Source of the DNA: Gammaproteobacteria bacterium
Lineage (GTDB): Bacteria > Pseudomonadota > Gammaproteobacteria > Thiohalomonadales > Thiohalomonadaceae
Direction: 5' to 3'
Assembly: GCA_026193675.1 (NCBI GenBank)
Contig: JAPHSO010000026.1
Coordinates: 1 to 6,592, forward strand
Length of the DNA stretch: 6,592 nt
Shown: positions 6,342 to 6,592 of the stretch, piece after piece
Layout of the letters: every line of letters starts with the position of its first letter
Position numbering within the stretch: position 1 is the stretch's first letter
Position numbers and translations under genes: made by a program
The notes under the pieces: model-generated
What the model was told of the DNA's origin: nothing
Databases searched by the model: none
Seen by the model: the letters and a program-made list of their open reading frames with translations, nothing else

Positions 6342-6515
6342 TTAGCTATTTACAGCACAAGCCATCTCTTCCATGATCTTACCGCTTTCGACTTCGTCGA
6401 TGATCTTCTGGTAATCAGGGCTGATTGGGCAACCACAAGCGTGATCCTTAGTTGCGTGCAGGCGAGCCTGCTCAATGTGCCATGTTGCAACTTTAAGGTG
6501 CTGATCTACGTTCAT
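6342..6515 (-). CDS. 57-aa Cys/His-containing protein, function unknown
   Basis: The protein starts MNVDQHLKVATWHIEQARLH and ends EEMACAVNS. I do not recognise the family. Residues 3-25 look like an amphipathic helix with His6, His13, His20 and His25, followed by CGCP (Cys27, Cys29), a second helix around 34-52 and Cys53. The closely spaced His25, Cys27 and Cys29 could bind a metal or be redox active, but this is inference. No signal peptide or membrane segment is seen, so it is probably cytoplasmic. Support for a real gene: AGAGGAT (6522-6528) 6 nt before the ATG, a strong terminator just after the stop, and a clean choice of common codons like those of cbbM. It appears to be monocistronic, although a promoter further upstream or a preceding gene beyond the right edge is possible. 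Confidence 0.8.
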   Translation of the reverse strand: MNVDQHLKVATWHIEQARLHATKDHACGCPISPDYQKIIDEVESGKIMEEMACAVNS

Positions 6516-6592
6516 TTCAAAATCCTCTATCTATATATTGATGAATGAAAAAATAACCAAGTAAATTAGTTAAGTATTAATAATTTACCACA

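Noticed and set aside
6327..6548. 73-codon plus-strand frame covering the right end
   Set aside because: It is antisense to the 57-aa gene, which has a better start, ribosome binding site and terminator; the plus frame begins within the terminator region.
6532..6560. TTGGTT-17 bp-TATATA promoter on the minus strand before the 57-aa gene
   Set aside because: The predicted start would fall inside the Shine-Dalgarno at 6522-6528, leaving no usable leader; both boxes are also poor matches.

Overview
The window looks like part of the chromosome of a gammaproteobacterial chemolithoautotroph, probably a sulfur oxidiser, free-living or symbiotic. That placement is inferred from the form II RuBisCO with a divergent cbbR and a downstream cbbQ, a layout known from Hydrogenovibrio/Thiomicrospira and related symbionts, and from the moderate GC with AT-rich spacers. 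No mobile element, CRISPR array, rRNA or tRNA is visible.

Layout. 1-221 (minus): the N-terminal 73 codons of cbbQ, a MoxR-type AAA+ RuBisCO activase subunit, cut by the window edge. 222-446: AT-rich spacer holding the cbbM terminator. 447-1826 (minus): intact cbbM. 1827-2013: divergent control region. 2014-2922 (plus): cbbR, a LysR-type regulator. 2974-5328 (minus): a 784-aa membrane-bound hybrid histidine kinase with two receiver domains, convergent with cbbR. 5545-6135 (minus): a 196-aa polytopic membrane protein of the urate-oxidase N-terminal (PuuD membrane-domain) type with its own terminator and a possible TTGACA promoter. 6342-6515 (minus): a 57-aa Cys/His-containing protein of unknown function with a good ribosome binding site and a strong terminator.

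How the parts work together. CbbM fixes CO2 in the Calvin cycle, CbbQ (normally with CbbO, expected just past the left edge) removes inhibitory sugar phosphates from it, and CbbR controls cbbM from the shared promoter region. The terminator between cbbM and cbbQ should make cbbM far more abundant than cbbQ. The kinase, the membrane protein and the small protein each look like separate transcription units; nothing in the sequence ties them to carbon fixation beyond proximity.

Most interesting signals: (1) a LysR-type regulatory layout between cbbR and cbbM, with a 5-N6-5 dyad about 65 bp upstream of the inferred cbbM start and a 12-bp palindrome at its -35; (2) a 41-nt hairpin predicted near the 5' end of the cbbM mRNA; (3) the unrecognised 57-aa protein; (4) a possible short leader ORF whose stop overlaps the start of the kinase gene. 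I do not see a clearly new multi-gene system here.
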